In this document: in pieces, positions 6,616 through 16,817 of the stretch
Position numbering within the stretch: the stretch's first letter is position 1
How the letters are laid out: the number at the start of each line of letters is the position of its first letter
Source: an uncultured Verrucomicrobiota bacterium
GTDB taxonomy: Bacteria > Verrucomicrobiota > Verrucomicrobiia > Limisphaerales > UBA1100
Length of the DNA: 49,641 nt
Assembly (NCBI GenBank): GCA_902551155.1
Contig: CACDBG010000006.1
Coordinates: 1 to 49,641 of the forward strand
Direction: 5' to 3'
The notes under the pieces: generated by a model
The model's input: only the letters and a program-made list of their open reading frames with translations
What the model was told of the DNA's origin: nothing
Databases searched by the model: none
Translations under genes and position numbers: made by a program

Positions 6616-9603
6616 CTACTTCGATCGGAAAATTTTGCTCTGCACGACCAAGTGGACTAGTTCTCTCAGGCGATCCTCTTTTTTAACCAGTTGAGATACA
6701 ATCTGATCCACTTCACCTCGGTCAGTCGCCTCCATTTTACGACCGACAGCATAAGTAAGCATTTTACCGGTCAAATTACGCACAATGAGTGGCTTGCGAG
6801 CTTTAAGCATCCGCTTGAATTCAACGATGTCTTTAATCTTATCGCCATTGGACATCACCGCAGAAGCATCAATGGGATTACGGTCACCGCGGTACTTATC
6901 ACGCCAGCGGCCGACCACATCAAAATTCTCAAAGGCAAACCCCATGGGGTCAATTTTCACGTGGCAACTGGCACAAGCCTCATTCTTTCTGTGTAAATCC
7001 AACCGCTCACGAATACTGGCGGCCCCACGCGTATCTGTTGGCAGAGGCTCTACATCCGGTGGCGGCGGAGCAGGCGGTGTTCCCAAAATGTTTTCCAAAA
7101 CCCAAACTCCCCGAACCACCGGTGAAGTATCCACCCCATTGGCCGTCGCAGTCATGAGTCCAGGCAAAGTAAATATTCCTCCACGCCTTGGATCATTCAA
7201 TGCAACCTTCTGTAAACCAGCACCACGAATATCTTCACGCCGATAAATCCATTTACCGAGTGCCTGATTCATATAGGTATAATCAGAATCAATAAATTCC
7301 TCGATCCTACCATTTGATTTCAAGACATTCTCAAAATAAGTGGCGACCTGCTTTGCCAGCATGGGCTCAACCCGAAGATTCTTGTAAAACTGATAGTCAC
7401 CTCCTGAGGGAGGCATCGATCCCAGTTTATCCAGCCGCAACCACGCTGCTGGAAAGTGCTGAATGAAAGCCGCACTTTTCGGATCACCAAGCATCCTGTC
7501 GACTTGACGACGTAATTCGACCGGCTGACTAAGTTTTCCTGACCGGGCCAACGCAAAAAGCGTTTCATCAGGCATGGTTGACCAAAGGAAGTAACTCAAT
7601 CTAGAAGCCAAAGCAAAGTCATCCAATTTACCTGGGCTTTCATCAAGATACAAAAACTGCGGAGAGCAAAGGATGGCCGCATATCCATCCTGCAAGGCCC
7701 GAATTAATAATGGCACCTCATCAGATTTTTTCTGGTTGTTCCTAGTGTTGCGCAAACTATCAACTGAAAGCTTTGCGTGAGCCATTCCGGCCCCACCCCA
7801 GCCAGCACGAAAACTATTGGGCTGACCGTAGGCAAAATATTCCACACGTATGGCATGCTTACCGGCCTTGAGGTTAATATTCCCCTTCTTGAGCTGCGCC
7901 CCATGAAGGCCATCATGTTCCACTGCCTTTTCACCATCGATCAAAATTCTCCCCCCATCATCTGAAGCCATCTCAAATACATACTGCCCATCTCTCGGTA
8001 CATTCAAGGTACCGGTAAACACCACGCCAAATTTTTCCTTCCTCTGGGAAACCTTCAGGTCAATAAGTCCGTTTGCAATTTTCCCGGAGATCACCGGCTT
8101 AAGTGCCTCAAAATTTGGAAGCTTATTCCATTGCCCTTCATAAACCCGGTAATTCAAATCCTGAATACCTACCGGAATAGTCACCACTGGCTCCACCTTC
8201 TGCTTTAAGACCAACTGAATGTAGGGTTCGATGAGCGCAGGCTTGATCGGTCTGCGAAAGGCGCGTTCGGCAAACGCCGACATCAACCGACGGATTTCAT
8301 TTTCCTCACCGGTGCCAGAACCATAAAGAGCAACGTGACTTTTGGGCGGCCAGGATTCAATTAAGGGTTCTATTTTCAGGCTATGCACCCGAAGAAAGGG
8401 ACCCTCAAAATTCTTAAGTAGAATAAATGACATTTGCCGCCACCACTCATTATTAGCCTTATCGTATTCCTTTTTATCAGTAATCACCTTGCGATCGGGA
8501 GCTTTGGTTACTTGGTCGGCTCGATATTTTTTCATGAGCAAATCTGCACGCAGCTCACGTTTGGTAGGTCCATTCTCCCAGTTCAGCTCCGGGACCCATT
8601 GCTGATCTATCCAAGTTTCAACCGTGTAAATAAGCTTCTGCCCATCTCCTTTCACGTTCCATTGGGTCACTGGAAGTAGTTCACGCCCTTTACGAAGCGA
8701 TAAACTCAGCTTATGTGGTTCATTCTGATTAGTGGGTAAAAGCTCACCCCAAGGATGTTTTTGATTATGTCCAGAGACCTCAACGCTAATGCGATAGCGT
8801 GCTGAAACCGGTAAACCACGACTGACGGCATCTGGCCTCAAAGGCTCATTACGATACACACCGGTAAAGCTGGGGTGAAGCTCACGACAAAAAGCCTCCA
8901 ACTCACGACCCCGGGGCTTACTTAAGTGACCTTTGAGATGCTGAATTGCAACCTTGGGCGGAGCTTCAAGGTGAGTTGCCTGCCCAAGTACTTCCTCAAC
9001 TGCCTCTAATGTAAGCTTAAGCAGAAAGTCTGACATTATGAGCTTATCGCCAAGATTGAAAAACCCATCCTCTTCTTCATCCTCTGGAAAAAAACGTAAA
9101 GGATCATTGCCGGTTCTTTCCACGCTCCCGTTACCGTTGTTATCAACCAACCGTGAACCAGAAGCATCCGGCCTATAGTCCGCACCGTTAAGGTAAAGCA
9201 AATCACGAAAAGTATTCCTTAATTCATGCCGATTAAGCCTTCGCAGTACAGTTTGCCCCCCAGTGCTGCGGGTCTTTTCATATGCCTTCGCCAATGATTG
9301 AGTCAGAAGATTAACCACTTCTTTAACTTTGAACACCTCAGGCCGGGGCTGTTTTTGGGGAGGCATCTCACCCAAATTAAGTTGATCCAGTACTCCTTGC
9401 CAGATTTCCAGCACCTCAGGGTCGGATAAATCATGTTTGAGGGTATCCAAACGAATTTCACCTTTTTGCTTATCGGGCCCGTGACACTCAACACAATGCT
9501 GCCTGATAAACGGCTTGACCTTGAACAAAGCATCATCTGCCCAAAGGACCGATATGAACATGGTCGTAAAAACCAAAAATGAAACATTACGAATTACATT
9601 CAT
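6616..9603 (-). CDS. DUF1592-family cytochrome-like protein with PA14 domain
   Basis: 995 residues from the ATG at 9603. A GGAG sequence seven bases upstream (9611-9614) and the hydrophobic signal peptide that begins here both favour this start over the longer frame to 9642. The first heme motif, CVECH, lies near residue 38 and the second, CASCH, near 876. Between them are DUF1587 (LRRLNRHELRNTFRDLL), a PA14-like beta domain at about 510-610 (GQYVFEMASDDGGRILIDG, then AGKHAIRVEYF), DUF1592 (ASRLSYFLWSTMPDE) and DUF1588; a DUF1585 closes the protein (KMLTYAVGRKM). PA14 domains are often carbohydrate-binding, so this paralogue may be tethered to a polysaccharide; that is inference. It follows the second DUF1552 gene by 43 bp. 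Confidence 0.92.
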   Translation of the reverse strand: MNVIRNVSFLVFTTMFISVLWADDALFKVKPFIRQHCVECHGPDKQKGEIRLDTLKHDLSDPEVLEIWQGVLDQLNLGEMPPQKQPRPEVFKVKEVVNLLTQSLAKAYEKTRSTGGQTVLRRLNRHELRNTFRDLLYLNGADYRPDASGSRLVDNNGNGSVERTGNDPLRFFPEDEEEDGFFNLGDKLIMSDFLLKLTLEAVEEVLGQATHLEAPPKVAIQHLKGHLSKPRGRELEAFCRELHPSFTGVYRNEPLRPDAVSRGLPVSARYRISVEVSGHNQKHPWGELLPTNQNEPHKLSLSLRKGRELLPVTQWNVKGDGQKLIYTVETWIDQQWVPELNWENGPTKRELRADLLMKKYRADQVTKAPDRKVITDKKEYDKANNEWWRQMSFILLKNFEGPFLRVHSLKIEPLIESWPPKSHVALYGSGTGEENEIRRLMSAFAERAFRRPIKPALIEPYIQLVLKQKVEPVVTIPVGIQDLNYRVYEGQWNKLPNFEALKPVISGKIANGLIDLKVSQRKEKFGVVFTGTLNVPRDGQYVFEMASDDGGRILIDGEKAVEHDGLHGAQLKKGNINLKAGKHAIRVEYFAYGQPNSFRAGWGGAGMAHAKLSVDSLRNTRNNQKKSDEVPLLIRALQDGYAAILCSPQFLYLDESPGKLDDFALASRLSYFLWSTMPDETLFALARSGKLSQPVELRRQVDRMLGDPKSAAFIQHFPAAWLRLDKLGSMPPSGGDYQFYKNLRVEPMLAKQVATYFENVLKSNGRIEEFIDSDYTYMNQALGKWIYRREDIRGAGLQKVALNDPRRGGIFTLPGLMTATANGVDTSPVVRGVWVLENILGTPPAPPPPDVEPLPTDTRGAASIRERLDLHRKNEACASCHVKIDPMGFAFENFDVVGRWRDKYRGDRNPIDASAVMSNGDKIKDIVEFKRMLKARKPLIVRNLTGKMLTYAVGRKMEATDRGEVDQIVSQLVKKEDRLRELVHLVVQSKIFRSK

Positions 9604-9610
9604 GTCGAAA

Positions 9611-9614
9611 CTCC
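9611..9614 (-). promoter_or_regulatory. Shine-Dalgarno site deciding the start of the PA14/DUF1592 gene
   Basis: On the minus strand GGAG is followed by seven bases and then the ATG at 9603. Most genes in this window lack a recognisable Shine-Dalgarno sequence, so this one helps choose the internal ATG over the longer frame. Confidence 0.6.
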
Positions 9615-9646
9615 GGCTAAAGTAAAGATCCACACTCTGCAAAAAC

Positions 9647-10972
9647 CTAGGACCACTCCAAGCCCGTCAAGGTTCCGGTACTGGAACCAAAACGATCTAT
9701 CTCTAGCCCGCAGTTTTGAAGAATGGACAGCAATAGATTAGCTGCCGGCACTTCCGAAACCCCTTCTGCCAAGCGCCGTTGCAAACTAATTAAACGTTCG
9801 GGAGCCTTCTTATCCTTACTAAGGGGCCCCGGATAAACCTTATGCTCACCGTGTTTAAACCCACCACCAGCTAGGACTAAGGGAAGGTTCCGCGTAGAAT
9901 GCCCCCCTGAAGCCATTCCACAACCATACAAAATAGAGGTATGGTCTAGAAGAGTCCCGCCATTAACCGGATCCTCTTGAGCCTTTAATAAGTCGATAAG
10001 ATAAGCCATCATTGAAATCTGATAGCTTTCGATCTTCTTTAAAGCCGCAACCGGCTCAGGGCGCTCTCCATGATGAGAAAATCCATGATAACCACCATTG
10101 AGTCCGAAATCGCCATTAGCAAAACCACTCACGCAGGTTATTGCTCTTGTTGAATCGGTTTGCAAGGCCAAGGCTATTATCTCCATCATCGCCTTAAGTT
10201 GATCCTCAGTTCGATTGCCTGGATTAGGTTCAGGCACATTGGTTTTTGGCTTAGGCCGATTAACCCATGGCTCCTGCTGTTCAATTTTTTGCTCCAACGT
10301 CCGAACTGAATCAAGATACTCACCCAATTTATGTTGATCTTGTTTGTTTAAATCCCGGCTCAAGGATTTTGCCTGTTCATTAACCACATCGAGAATGCTG
10401 TTCTGCCGTTTGAACCGCTCCGTGCGGGATACTTTTTTCTCAGGCGTATCCTCAAAAAACATCGCGCGGTAGGCTGCCCGCATATCAATTGTAGGCACCT
10501 GAACTCCGGTCCGGGTAAAACTCAATAAATTGCGCTCCCGAACACCAAGCGTCATCGAAGGAAACCTAGTTGCTGCTCCATGATGTTCAGCAAGCTTCTG
10601 ATCTAAACTAATATTTCCTTCAACATAATTATGGGCAAGGATTGGACGAACTCCACTTAGAAACACCGGTACACCTTGATGGCCTCCGGTAAACCCATGG
10701 TCAAGATTTTGGAAAAGGGTGATGTCTTTACGATGTTTCTCCAATGCCTTAAGAGTCTCAGGCATATCATACTTGGCTCCCATCTGGCTGGAGTCAGCAA
10801 AAAAAGCCTTTTGGTAAACGCCGTAGTTATTAGAAAGACAAACGAAACGTTTAACTGGTTGCTTGGCCTTTTGAGCTGCTTGCACCGAAGGCAAAGATTC
10901 CAGCATTGGAAGAGCAATAGCTACTCCCGCACCTTTCAAAAACTGACGGCGACTTGAATGGAATTTTCCCAT
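9647..10972 (-). CDS. DUF1552 domain protein, Tat-exported
   Basis: 441 residues. The N-terminus holds a twin-arginine signal (SRRQFLKGAGVAIALPMLESL) ending near SVQA. The DUF1552 landmarks are all present: a VCLSNNYGVY segment after the signal, the GGHQGVPVFLSGVRP block, NISLDQKLAEH, the VRTLEQKIEQQ helix, ALQTDSTRAITCVSGFAN, YHGFSHHGE, and the C-terminal DRFGSSTGTL. It is about 34 residues longer than the first copy, with a longer region before the C-terminus. It is first of a four-gene run DUF1552-DUF1592-DUF1552-DUF1592 and lies 47 bp after the upstream sulfatase. No Shine-Dalgarno is apparent. Function is unknown; association with the DUF1592 protein is inferred from gene pairing. Confidence 0.92.
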   Translation of the reverse strand: MGKFHSSRRQFLKGAGVAIALPMLESLPSVQAAQKAKQPVKRFVCLSNNYGVYQKAFFADSSQMGAKYDMPETLKALEKHRKDITLFQNLDHGFTGGHQGVPVFLSGVRPILAHNYVEGNISLDQKLAEHHGAATRFPSMTLGVRERNLLSFTRTGVQVPTIDMRAAYRAMFFEDTPEKKVSRTERFKRQNSILDVVNEQAKSLSRDLNKQDQHKLGEYLDSVRTLEQKIEQQEPWVNRPKPKTNVPEPNPGNRTEDQLKAMMEIIALALQTDSTRAITCVSGFANGDFGLNGGYHGFSHHGERPEPVAALKKIESYQISMMAYLIDLLKAQEDPVNGGTLLDHTSILYGCGMASGGHSTRNLPLVLAGGGFKHGEHKVYPGPLSKDKKAPERLISLQRRLAEGVSEVPAANLLLSILQNCGLEIDRFGSSTGTLTGLEWS

Positions 10973-11019
10973 GCACAGAGTGTCATAGATTATCCCTCTG
11001 GAATCAATTGTAAAGACGG

Positions 11020-12510
11020 CTACTTTTTACCTCGCAAAAACACCTCGCGTTTGTCGGCCCATTTTACATTTCGATCAAAGATCGCACCGTATTGGACATA
11101 ACCATGATAAGGTACCGAATTCTTCTTCCAGTGATTAACAGCCTCATCATACGCTTGACGCATCTTGGAAAGCGCTTCTTTAGCGTCGGTATCACCAACC
11201 ACATTACGTAATTCCAAACGGTCTTTAGCTAAATGATAAAGCTCATCAGTCGCTTCCAGTTCGCCCTCTGCATATGGCCAATAGATATATTTCCAATCCC
11301 TAGTCACCACCGAGAAACTATGAACAGCCTTGGGGCCCCATACGTTGGTAAGCGGCAATGCCTGATGAATTTGAGACTTCGGATCGCTATAAAGCTTGAG
11401 CAGGCTTTTGCCATCCATATTCCCAGGCGTCGGCAACCCGGCCAGTTCCAAGATAGTTGGGGCAAAATCCACGTTGCCAGTGAGCGATGCGCATCGCAAT
11501 CCTTTACCACTATTCTTATGACGAGGATCAAAAATTAACAAAGGCACTCGTGAAGCTTCCTCATAAGGAAGCACCTTGGAGCCGTACCCGTGCGAACCGC
11601 AAAGAAAACCGTTATCTGAGGTGTAGATGATCACAGTGTTATCTGCCACCCCGTACTTATTGAGCGCGTCGCGTATCATCCCAACCGCCACATCAATGGC
11701 ATATATTTGCTGATGATACTTGGCCATTACCCCATCATAATCCTTATCATAATTCCAACCACTGAAACGTTCATACTGACGACCCATTGTACTTTGCTTC
11801 GAGAAATGTTTACCGGCTTCACGCCCATAGTTGGCCGGTTTGGGAAATTTTTTTCCCGCATACACATGATCAAATTTCGGATCGGGTTGCACGGGCCGGT
11901 GCGGAGCCTTAAAGCTAATGGATAGACAGAATGGCGCATCATCTTTTGACATGTCGCGAATAAAATCCTGACTGAAAGCTCCATAAGACAAGGTCGCGTG
12001 CGGCCACTTTTCGGCATAACCCTTCATTGATTCATTTTGCGCCGTCTTGAAACTGGTCTGCCCTGGGCCTCCACCCCATTTATCAAAATCCTCCTTGGGC
12101 AACCGTTTGCCTTTGCTCCCAGGATTTTTACTCACCTCAAAACCAAACTTACCGGCAAACCCTGTCCGATACCCTGCCTTGCGCAACAGAACCGGATAAC
12201 TCCGCTTCCAATGAACCTCCGCCATCGTGCCGTGCTCAAAATTGCAACCGGTCTTATACTCAAACATCCCAGTCATAATATTGGCACGACTCGCCATGCA
12301 GATAGCCGTGGTGTCGTAATGGCAATCGAAAATCATTCCATCGGCACCCAACCGATCAAGGTGGGGTGTCTGCACACCGGGGGCACCATAACAGCCCATG
12401 GTGCGCACGGCCTGATCATCAGATAAGAGAAAGATAATGTTGGGCCGCTTATCCTTTGCCTGCAAAACCGCAACAAAAAGCAACAAGACCGGATAAAGAA
12501 AAATTCGCAT
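11020..12510 (-). CDS. Secreted sulfatase
   Basis: 496 residues from the ATG at 12510, chosen because a clean Sec signal peptide ([18 protein letters not shown]) starts there; ATGs at 12516 and further out add a non-signal extension. Sulfatase landmarks: [10 protein letters not shown] with the first metal-binding Asp pair, [11 protein letters not shown], then the active-site segment [11 protein letters not shown] with Cys71, the residue converted to formylglycine (C-x-A-x-R rather than the commoner C-x-P-x-R), KFGFE and a [16 protein letters not shown] block with the second metal site. The family hydrolyses sulfate esters; the natural substrate cannot be read from the sequence, though sulfated polysaccharide is likely in this context. 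It follows the esterase gene by 31 bp. Confidence 0.93.
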   Translation of the reverse strand: MRIFLYPVLLLFVAVLQAKDKRPNIIFLLSDDQAVRTMGCYGAPGVQTPHLDRLGADGMIFDCHYDTTAICMASRANIMTGMFEYKTGCNFEHGTMAEVHWKRSYPVLLRKAGYRTGFAGKFGFEVSKNPGSKGKRLPKEDFDKWGGGPGQTSFKTAQNESMKGYAEKWPHATLSYGAFSQDFIRDMSKDDAPFCLSISFKAPHRPVQPDPKFDHVYAGKKFPKPANYGREAGKHFSKQSTMGRQYERFSGWNYDKDYDGVMAKYHQQIYAIDVAVGMIRDALNKYGVADNTVIIYTSDNGFLCGSHGYGSKVLPYEEASRVPLLIFDPRHKNSGKGLRCASLTGNVDFAPTILELAGLPTPGNMDGKSLLKLYSDPKSQIHQALPLTNVWGPKAVHSFSVVTRDWKYIYWPYAEGELEATDELYHLAKDRLELRNVVGDTDAKEALSKMRQAYDEAVNHWKKNSVPYHGYVQYGAIFDRNVKWADKREVFLRGKK

Positions 12511-12541
12511 GCCCATTTGTGAAACCATAAACCGGCTCACG

Positions 12542-14362
12542 TCAATCCTCTAGCTGCCATTCTAGGCGTTTAAAGACAGGCTTAGGACCCTGCCACGGCT
12601 CTGCGGCAACTTCTATTGGCTTCGCCCCCCGAATCGTAGTTCTGGCAACGAGACCGAGCTCATCTAATTCATCCCAACTCTTTAACGGCACATCGTCAGT
12701 TACGTTTTTGAAATCGCTTAAGTCCAAAGCCACTGTTTCGGCCTTGCCGCCTTTCAGCTTAACCTCGGCCACGTAAGTGCGTTTTTTGCCGCGATAATTG
12801 CGCCATGTGTTTTCGTGCAGCACAATACCGAGCATATTGGGCTGCTGGCTTTGAATGGTGAGTGCTAACTTCGCGCCTTTGGAGCCGCGCCATTTGGGAT
12901 CGGTCACCTTACGCGTCCAGTGCTGCCAAAGTGGCCGATGGTTACCGTTAATTGTATACCAATCGTGGAAACCCCTTTTAAAATCATCAATGACTCGTTC
13001 AGTTCGACCAGAAGTTTTCACTCCAGCCTCTTCAAGTGCTCCAGGCTTTGCCTCATGTAAAAGTGAACTAATACAAACCTCCTCAACCTGTTGGTTTCGC
13101 GGCAAAGCTGCTGGCTTTGGTAATTGATAGTAAACATTGGCAAAAGCAAACAAAGGCCGCTTCAAATCCATTATCGGTAATTGCGCTTCCCAACCCTTCC
13201 CGTCCTGCTTTGCTTCTGCCCCACGCCAAAAGCGTGACCTCGAATCCGGATCAACCGAGTAGTAAATATCGACTCCATTTACAGGCAGACTCTTGGAAGG
13301 TGCTACACGCAATACCGGAATCAGCTTAAGTTTCAGCTCACTTGCCGGGGTTTCTGGCAACTTCACCCCTCCCTTAAGGTGTTGGTCCAACCATAGGATA
13401 CGAGCCACCTGTTGTTCCGGATAAAACCGATGATTAAAGTGCGGGGCAAAAACAAATCTTTGAGGAACCGAAGGTTTTACCTTTACACCCGTAGCGTAAG
13501 TTGCATCCATTTGGCCATGGAAATCGTTGCTTGCACCCAGATGTAAAAGTGGTGCTGTAATGCGTGGCGCATAAAATTGATAACCCATGGTACGACGAAA
13601 TAGTTCAAGATCTCCTTTTACCTTTCTTATCTGTGGCAGCAGCCCGTAACGAGAATAAGTACGGTAACCTGAACCGCCTACTGATGGCGAAGCCACCTTC
13701 ACACGCGGGTCTGAACCTGCCACATACATGGTAAGGTTCCCTCCCATTGAATGCCCGCGAATTCCCAATCGTTTTCCATCCAACTCCGGTTGCTGCTCCA
13801 GAAACGTCAACCCACGCCGACAACCAAGGGTAATCAGAAACCAATTGCAGTTACGCGGCGACTTCTGGGCGTCCAAAAACTTTTCACCCGGCAATAAATT
13901 GAAATAACCCGGGACATTATTTTGAGTAGGATCTACTGCTCCCCAATCAGTATTGGCCTCACCTGGTTTGGCTCCTTCCATGGGTTTACCTCCCCAGTTT
14001 ACTGACAAGGCACCGTACCCTTGGGAGGCATGGAATTTCACCAGCGTTAAGTTAGCCCGCTGCCCACCTCCGTGCATGTGCAATACACCGGGTATGCCCT
14101 TCTTACCTTTTGGCGCTGCGTAGAACGCTGCCATCCAGGCGGGCTTACTTTTGAAGGTGCCAATGTAGTAACGTAAATACCGAATCACAATTCCATCCTC
14201 CTCCCATTGCCGAACCAATTGCACCTTAAGGGGTTCAGCACGCGGATCATAGTCCCTCCATAACTCAGCCACTGTTTGCGGCACCTTCTGAAGCGGCGGC
14301 AACGAATCCGCTCCAAATATTGATCCGGACAAACAAAATAAAATGATTAATAAAAATCTCAT
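12542..14362 (-). CDS. Secreted alpha/beta-hydrolase esterase with C-terminal binding-like domain
   Basis: 606 residues with a Sec signal peptide (1-17). Residues about 80-390 form an alpha/beta hydrolase of the acetyl-xylan-esterase or dienelactone-hydrolase type: oxyanion-hole HGGG at 97-100, nucleophile elbow GHSMGG at 203-208 (Ser205), and late Asp and His candidates in SNDFHGQMD and [11 protein letters not shown]. The remaining region, about 440-606, starts with [15 protein letters not shown] and looks like a beta-sandwich carbohydrate-binding or CIA30-like module, an inference from composition. Its ATG overlaps the stop of the upstream sulfatase by four bases (ATGA at 14359-14362), so the two are probably co-translated. 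A role in removing acyl groups from a sulfated glycan is plausible but not shown. Confidence 0.85.
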   Translation of the reverse strand: MRFLLIILFCLSGSIFGADSLPPLQKVPQTVAELWRDYDPRAEPLKVQLVRQWEEDGIVIRYLRYYIGTFKSKPAWMAAFYAAPKGKKGIPGVLHMHGGGQRANLTLVKFHASQGYGALSVNWGGKPMEGAKPGEANTDWGAVDPTQNNVPGYFNLLPGEKFLDAQKSPRNCNWFLITLGCRRGLTFLEQQPELDGKRLGIRGHSMGGNLTMYVAGSDPRVKVASPSVGGSGYRTYSRYGLLPQIRKVKGDLELFRRTMGYQFYAPRITAPLLHLGASNDFHGQMDATYATGVKVKPSVPQRFVFAPHFNHRFYPEQQVARILWLDQHLKGGVKLPETPASELKLKLIPVLRVAPSKSLPVNGVDIYYSVDPDSRSRFWRGAEAKQDGKGWEAQLPIMDLKRPLFAFANVYYQLPKPAALPRNQQVEEVCISSLLHEAKPGALEEAGVKTSGRTERVIDDFKRGFHDWYTINGNHRPLWQHWTRKVTDPKWRGSKGAKLALTIQSQQPNMLGIVLHENTWRNYRGKKRTYVAEVKLKGGKAETVALDLSDFKNVTDDVPLKSWDELDELGLVARTTIRGAKPIEVAAEPWQGPKPVFKRLEWQLED

Positions 14363-15807
14363 AGTCGCTTTGGGTTAAACGGTGTCGTTGGCACCTTGCC
14401 GCTGGCTTTCTTTTCCAACGCTTTACGAAGCATCTTCATGACGGCCTTGGACCGTGCATCGGGCCTGATAGCGAGGTTATTAAACTCCATCGGATCAGTG
14501 GCATGATCATACAGTTCCACACCGGATTCGCCTTCGGCCCAATCACTGTATCGCCAACGCTCGGTACGGATACTCCGGCCCATTACCGGCTTAGGCAGCC
14601 GCTTATCAGCGGGACGTAGCACTTGAGTGATGGCCATTCCATTCCATTTAGCCAGAGGATCTGCCAGTAAAGGCTTAAGACTACGGCCTTGAAGTCCTTT
14701 AGGGTTCTTCAATCCAGTAAGATCGGTGAGTGTGGGGTAAATATCCACAAACTCCACGATGCGTGTGCTAGCGGTGCCATTACCCTTCATGCCGGGGGCC
14801 CGTATTATAAGTGGGCTTCGCGCCGACTGCTCAAAGAGCGTACGTTTTTGCCAGATACCATTGTGCTCACCGAGATGATAACCATGATCGCTCCACAGAA
14901 CCACAATGGTGTTATCAGTCAGATTAAGTTTGTCCAGTGCGCTCATTAACCGGCCCACTTGTGCATCCACAAATGAGATCGTCGCATAGTAGGCCTGCAA
15001 TGCCTTGCGCAGAGTCAATTCATCCAGTCCATAATGCGGCACGGGGCAGTTATGGGCAAAAGCGGCGGTAGGAATATCATCACGATCGCCCTGGGGCGCA
15101 TAAGGCAAACGCATCTCTTTTAAAGGGTACATTTCAAAATATTTTTTCGGAGCAACATACGGCGTATGCGGGCGGAAAAACCCAACGCCCAGAAAAAACG
15201 GTTTATCACGCTTCGCTTCCATTAACTTAATGGCTTCTGTGGCAATCATGCCATCAGTCTGCTCTTCGTCGGTTCCCTCTGCAGCCAACCAACTTAAGGC
15301 AGCACTGATCTTACGGTGAGGTTCAGCATTGAAGATAAGCGCCTCATCAGTTTTATCACGTCCTTTGGGATTCACAGTCTTTTGCCAACTGGGTGGATCA
15401 TCAAAACCATCAGTTCCAATACTGGCCGGCACATTGTAGTGATAAATTTTCCCTACACGCCCTGCCCACCAGCCATTACGCATAAAAGTTTGGGAAAGAG
15501 TCACCACTTTAGGCACTTCATCACGAAAATGACGATCCAAATCATAAACCTTGATGGTGTCGGGCCTTAAACCCGTCATCACACTGGCCCGGGTCGGGTT
15601 GCAAAGGGGCAGCTGATTATACGCACGGTCAAACCTCACGCCAGTTGCCGCGAGCCGGTCAATATGCGGTGTCTTGGCAATCAGATTACCGTAGCAACGT
15701 AATGCGGGCGCCAAATCATCAATGGCAATAAAGAGAACGTTAGGTTTCTGGGCAGCCCAACCGGAGGCACCCAAAAAAAGAAAAATAAGCAACGACAAAT
15801 GCCTCAT
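14359..15807 (-). CDS. Secreted sulfatase, iduronate-2-sulfatase-like
   Basis: 482 residues from the ATG at 15807, where the signal peptide [18 protein letters not shown] begins; a longer frame to 15909 would overlap the upstream GYF gene and lacks a signal. Active-site segment [11 protein letters not shown] with Cys69 (C-x-P-x-R) marks a formylglycine sulfatase. [48 protein letters not shown] and the late [30 protein letters not shown] block are typical of the iduronate-2-sulfatase-like branch. The stop codon overlaps the esterase start by four bases. The upstream GYF gene stop is 11 bp away, so co-transcription is likely. Confidence 0.93.
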   Translation of the reverse strand: MRHLSLLIFLFLGASGWAAQKPNVLFIAIDDLAPALRCYGNLIAKTPHIDRLAATGVRFDRAYNQLPLCNPTRASVMTGLRPDTIKVYDLDRHFRDEVPKVVTLSQTFMRNGWWAGRVGKIYHYNVPASIGTDGFDDPPSWQKTVNPKGRDKTDEALIFNAEPHRKISAALSWLAAEGTDEEQTDGMIATEAIKLMEAKRDKPFFLGVGFFRPHTPYVAPKKYFEMYPLKEMRLPYAPQGDRDDIPTAAFAHNCPVPHYGLDELTLRKALQAYYATISFVDAQVGRLMSALDKLNLTDNTIVVLWSDHGYHLGEHNGIWQKRTLFEQSARSPLIIRAPGMKGNGTASTRIVEFVDIYPTLTDLTGLKNPKGLQGRSLKPLLADPLAKWNGMAITQVLRPADKRLPKPVMGRSIRTERWRYSDWAEGESGVELYDHATDPMEFNNLAIRPDARSKAVMKMLRKALEKKASGKVPTTPFNPKRL

Positions 15808-15818
15808 GAACCTAGGGC

Positions 15819-16817
15819 CTAAAATCCAGTACTCGGAGTCCCACCCGGATTTCCACCTCCGGGAGTTCCCCCAGCACCCCCTTCCGGCGGCTTGAGTGTC
15901 ACCATGCAATTAGGCAACGCTTCCTTTAGCTTTTCAACTCCGGCTTCAGTTATACCCGTTTCAACCGCAGTCAAGGCTCCTAGAGCCTTCATATCAGAAA
16001 AATGCTCCACTCCAGCATCAGTAATATCCTTATTCCCGGTAACATCAAGAAAGCTCAACCTTTCCAACCCTTTCAATTGCGCCAAAGCCGCATCATTAAT
16101 ACCACATTTAACCAAAGAAACTCGTGTGAGAGCTTTGAGCTCTAACACCCATCCCATGTGTTGAGAAGTAAATTGAACCCCACTAATTTCAATCGAATTC
16201 ACCTGACTGTTAACGTCAAAATCCATTCTAGCCCCGAGTTTCTGCAATTCTTGCCGGGCTGAAGAAACAATCGGCTCATTGACTTCCTGCACCTCGATAT
16301 CGACAGCTTCACCATCTCCCATAAACATTGTGACGCCCACACCCACAGCCCCTACTGCCAGAACCCCCAGAACAATGAATTTACCCTTACCGGCCAATAA
16401 TTTTTGAATGCCGGCGGCCGCGCCACCTCCGGATTTTTTAACCTTGGCTTTAGCTTCCTTCTTCTCCTGCTTGGGTTGAGCCGCAACAGCCGCGCCACCT
16501 CCAGCTGATAATTGAGTCGGATCTGCCATCGGTTGAGCTGCCATCGGTTGAGCTGCCATCGGTTGAGCTGCCATCGGTTGGGCAGCAGCGGGTTGGGCGG
16601 CAGCAGGTTGAGGGACTACCGGCGCCGGTTGCGGAGCCGGAGCAGGTGCTGGAGCCTGAAGCGAAGCCACCACATCTCCCAGAGGGGCCCAGTCAGTCAT
16701 CCCTTCAGTGAAAGCCCAATCAGTAGGCAATAAAGCGCCCGAAGCAAGATGGCCGACCACTTCCTCCAGCGGATAAGGTCCATATTGCTGGCCATCTCGA
16801 TTGACAATAATCTGCAT
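15819..16817 (-). CDS. GYF_2-domain membrane protein with LRR-like C-terminus
   Basis: 332 residues from the ATG at 16817; GGAG at 16822-16825 on the minus strand lies four bases upstream and supports it over the ATG at 16853. Residues 1-55 form a GYF_2 domain ([20 protein letters not shown], then [14 protein letters not shown]), which binds proline-rich peptides. Next comes a Pro/Ala/Gln-rich region with AQPMA repeats, a Lys-rich stretch, and a single transmembrane helix at about 148-168 ([21 protein letters not shown]). The C-terminal part has about four LRR-like segments ([39 protein letters not shown]) ending in a Gly/Pro-rich tail. GYF_2 proteins often sit beside secretion or membrane-organising genes; the role here is unknown. 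Confidence 0.85.
   Translation of the reverse strand: MQIIVNRDGQQYGPYPLEEVVGHLASGALLPTDWAFTEGMTDWAPLGDVVASLQAPAPAPAPQPAPVVPQPAAAQPAAAQPMAAQPMAAQPMAAQPMADPTQLSAGGGAAVAAQPKQEKKEAKAKVKKSGGGAAAGIQKLLAGKGKFIVLGVLAVGAVGVGVTMFMGDGEAVDIEVQEVNEPIVSSARQELQKLGARMDFDVNSQVNSIEISGVQFTSQHMGWVLELKALTRVSLVKCGINDAALAQLKGLERLSFLDVTGNKDITDAGVEHFSDMKALGALTAVETGITEAGVEKLKEALPNCMVTLKPPEGGAGGTPGGGNPGGTPSTGF
16531..16605 (-). repeat. 15-bp tandem repeat coding for AQPMA units
   Basis: Three identical copies of GGTTGAGCTGCCATC lie at 16531-16575, followed by two degenerate copies (16576-16605) beginning GGTTGGG. They encode the AQPMA and AQPAA units of the GYF protein linker. The unit is 15 bp, so changes in copy number keep the frame. 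Confidence 0.9.

Noticed and set aside
16531-16605. CRISPR or regulatory repeat at the 15-bp copies
   Set aside because: Units are 15 bp, contiguous and in frame within the GYF gene linker.
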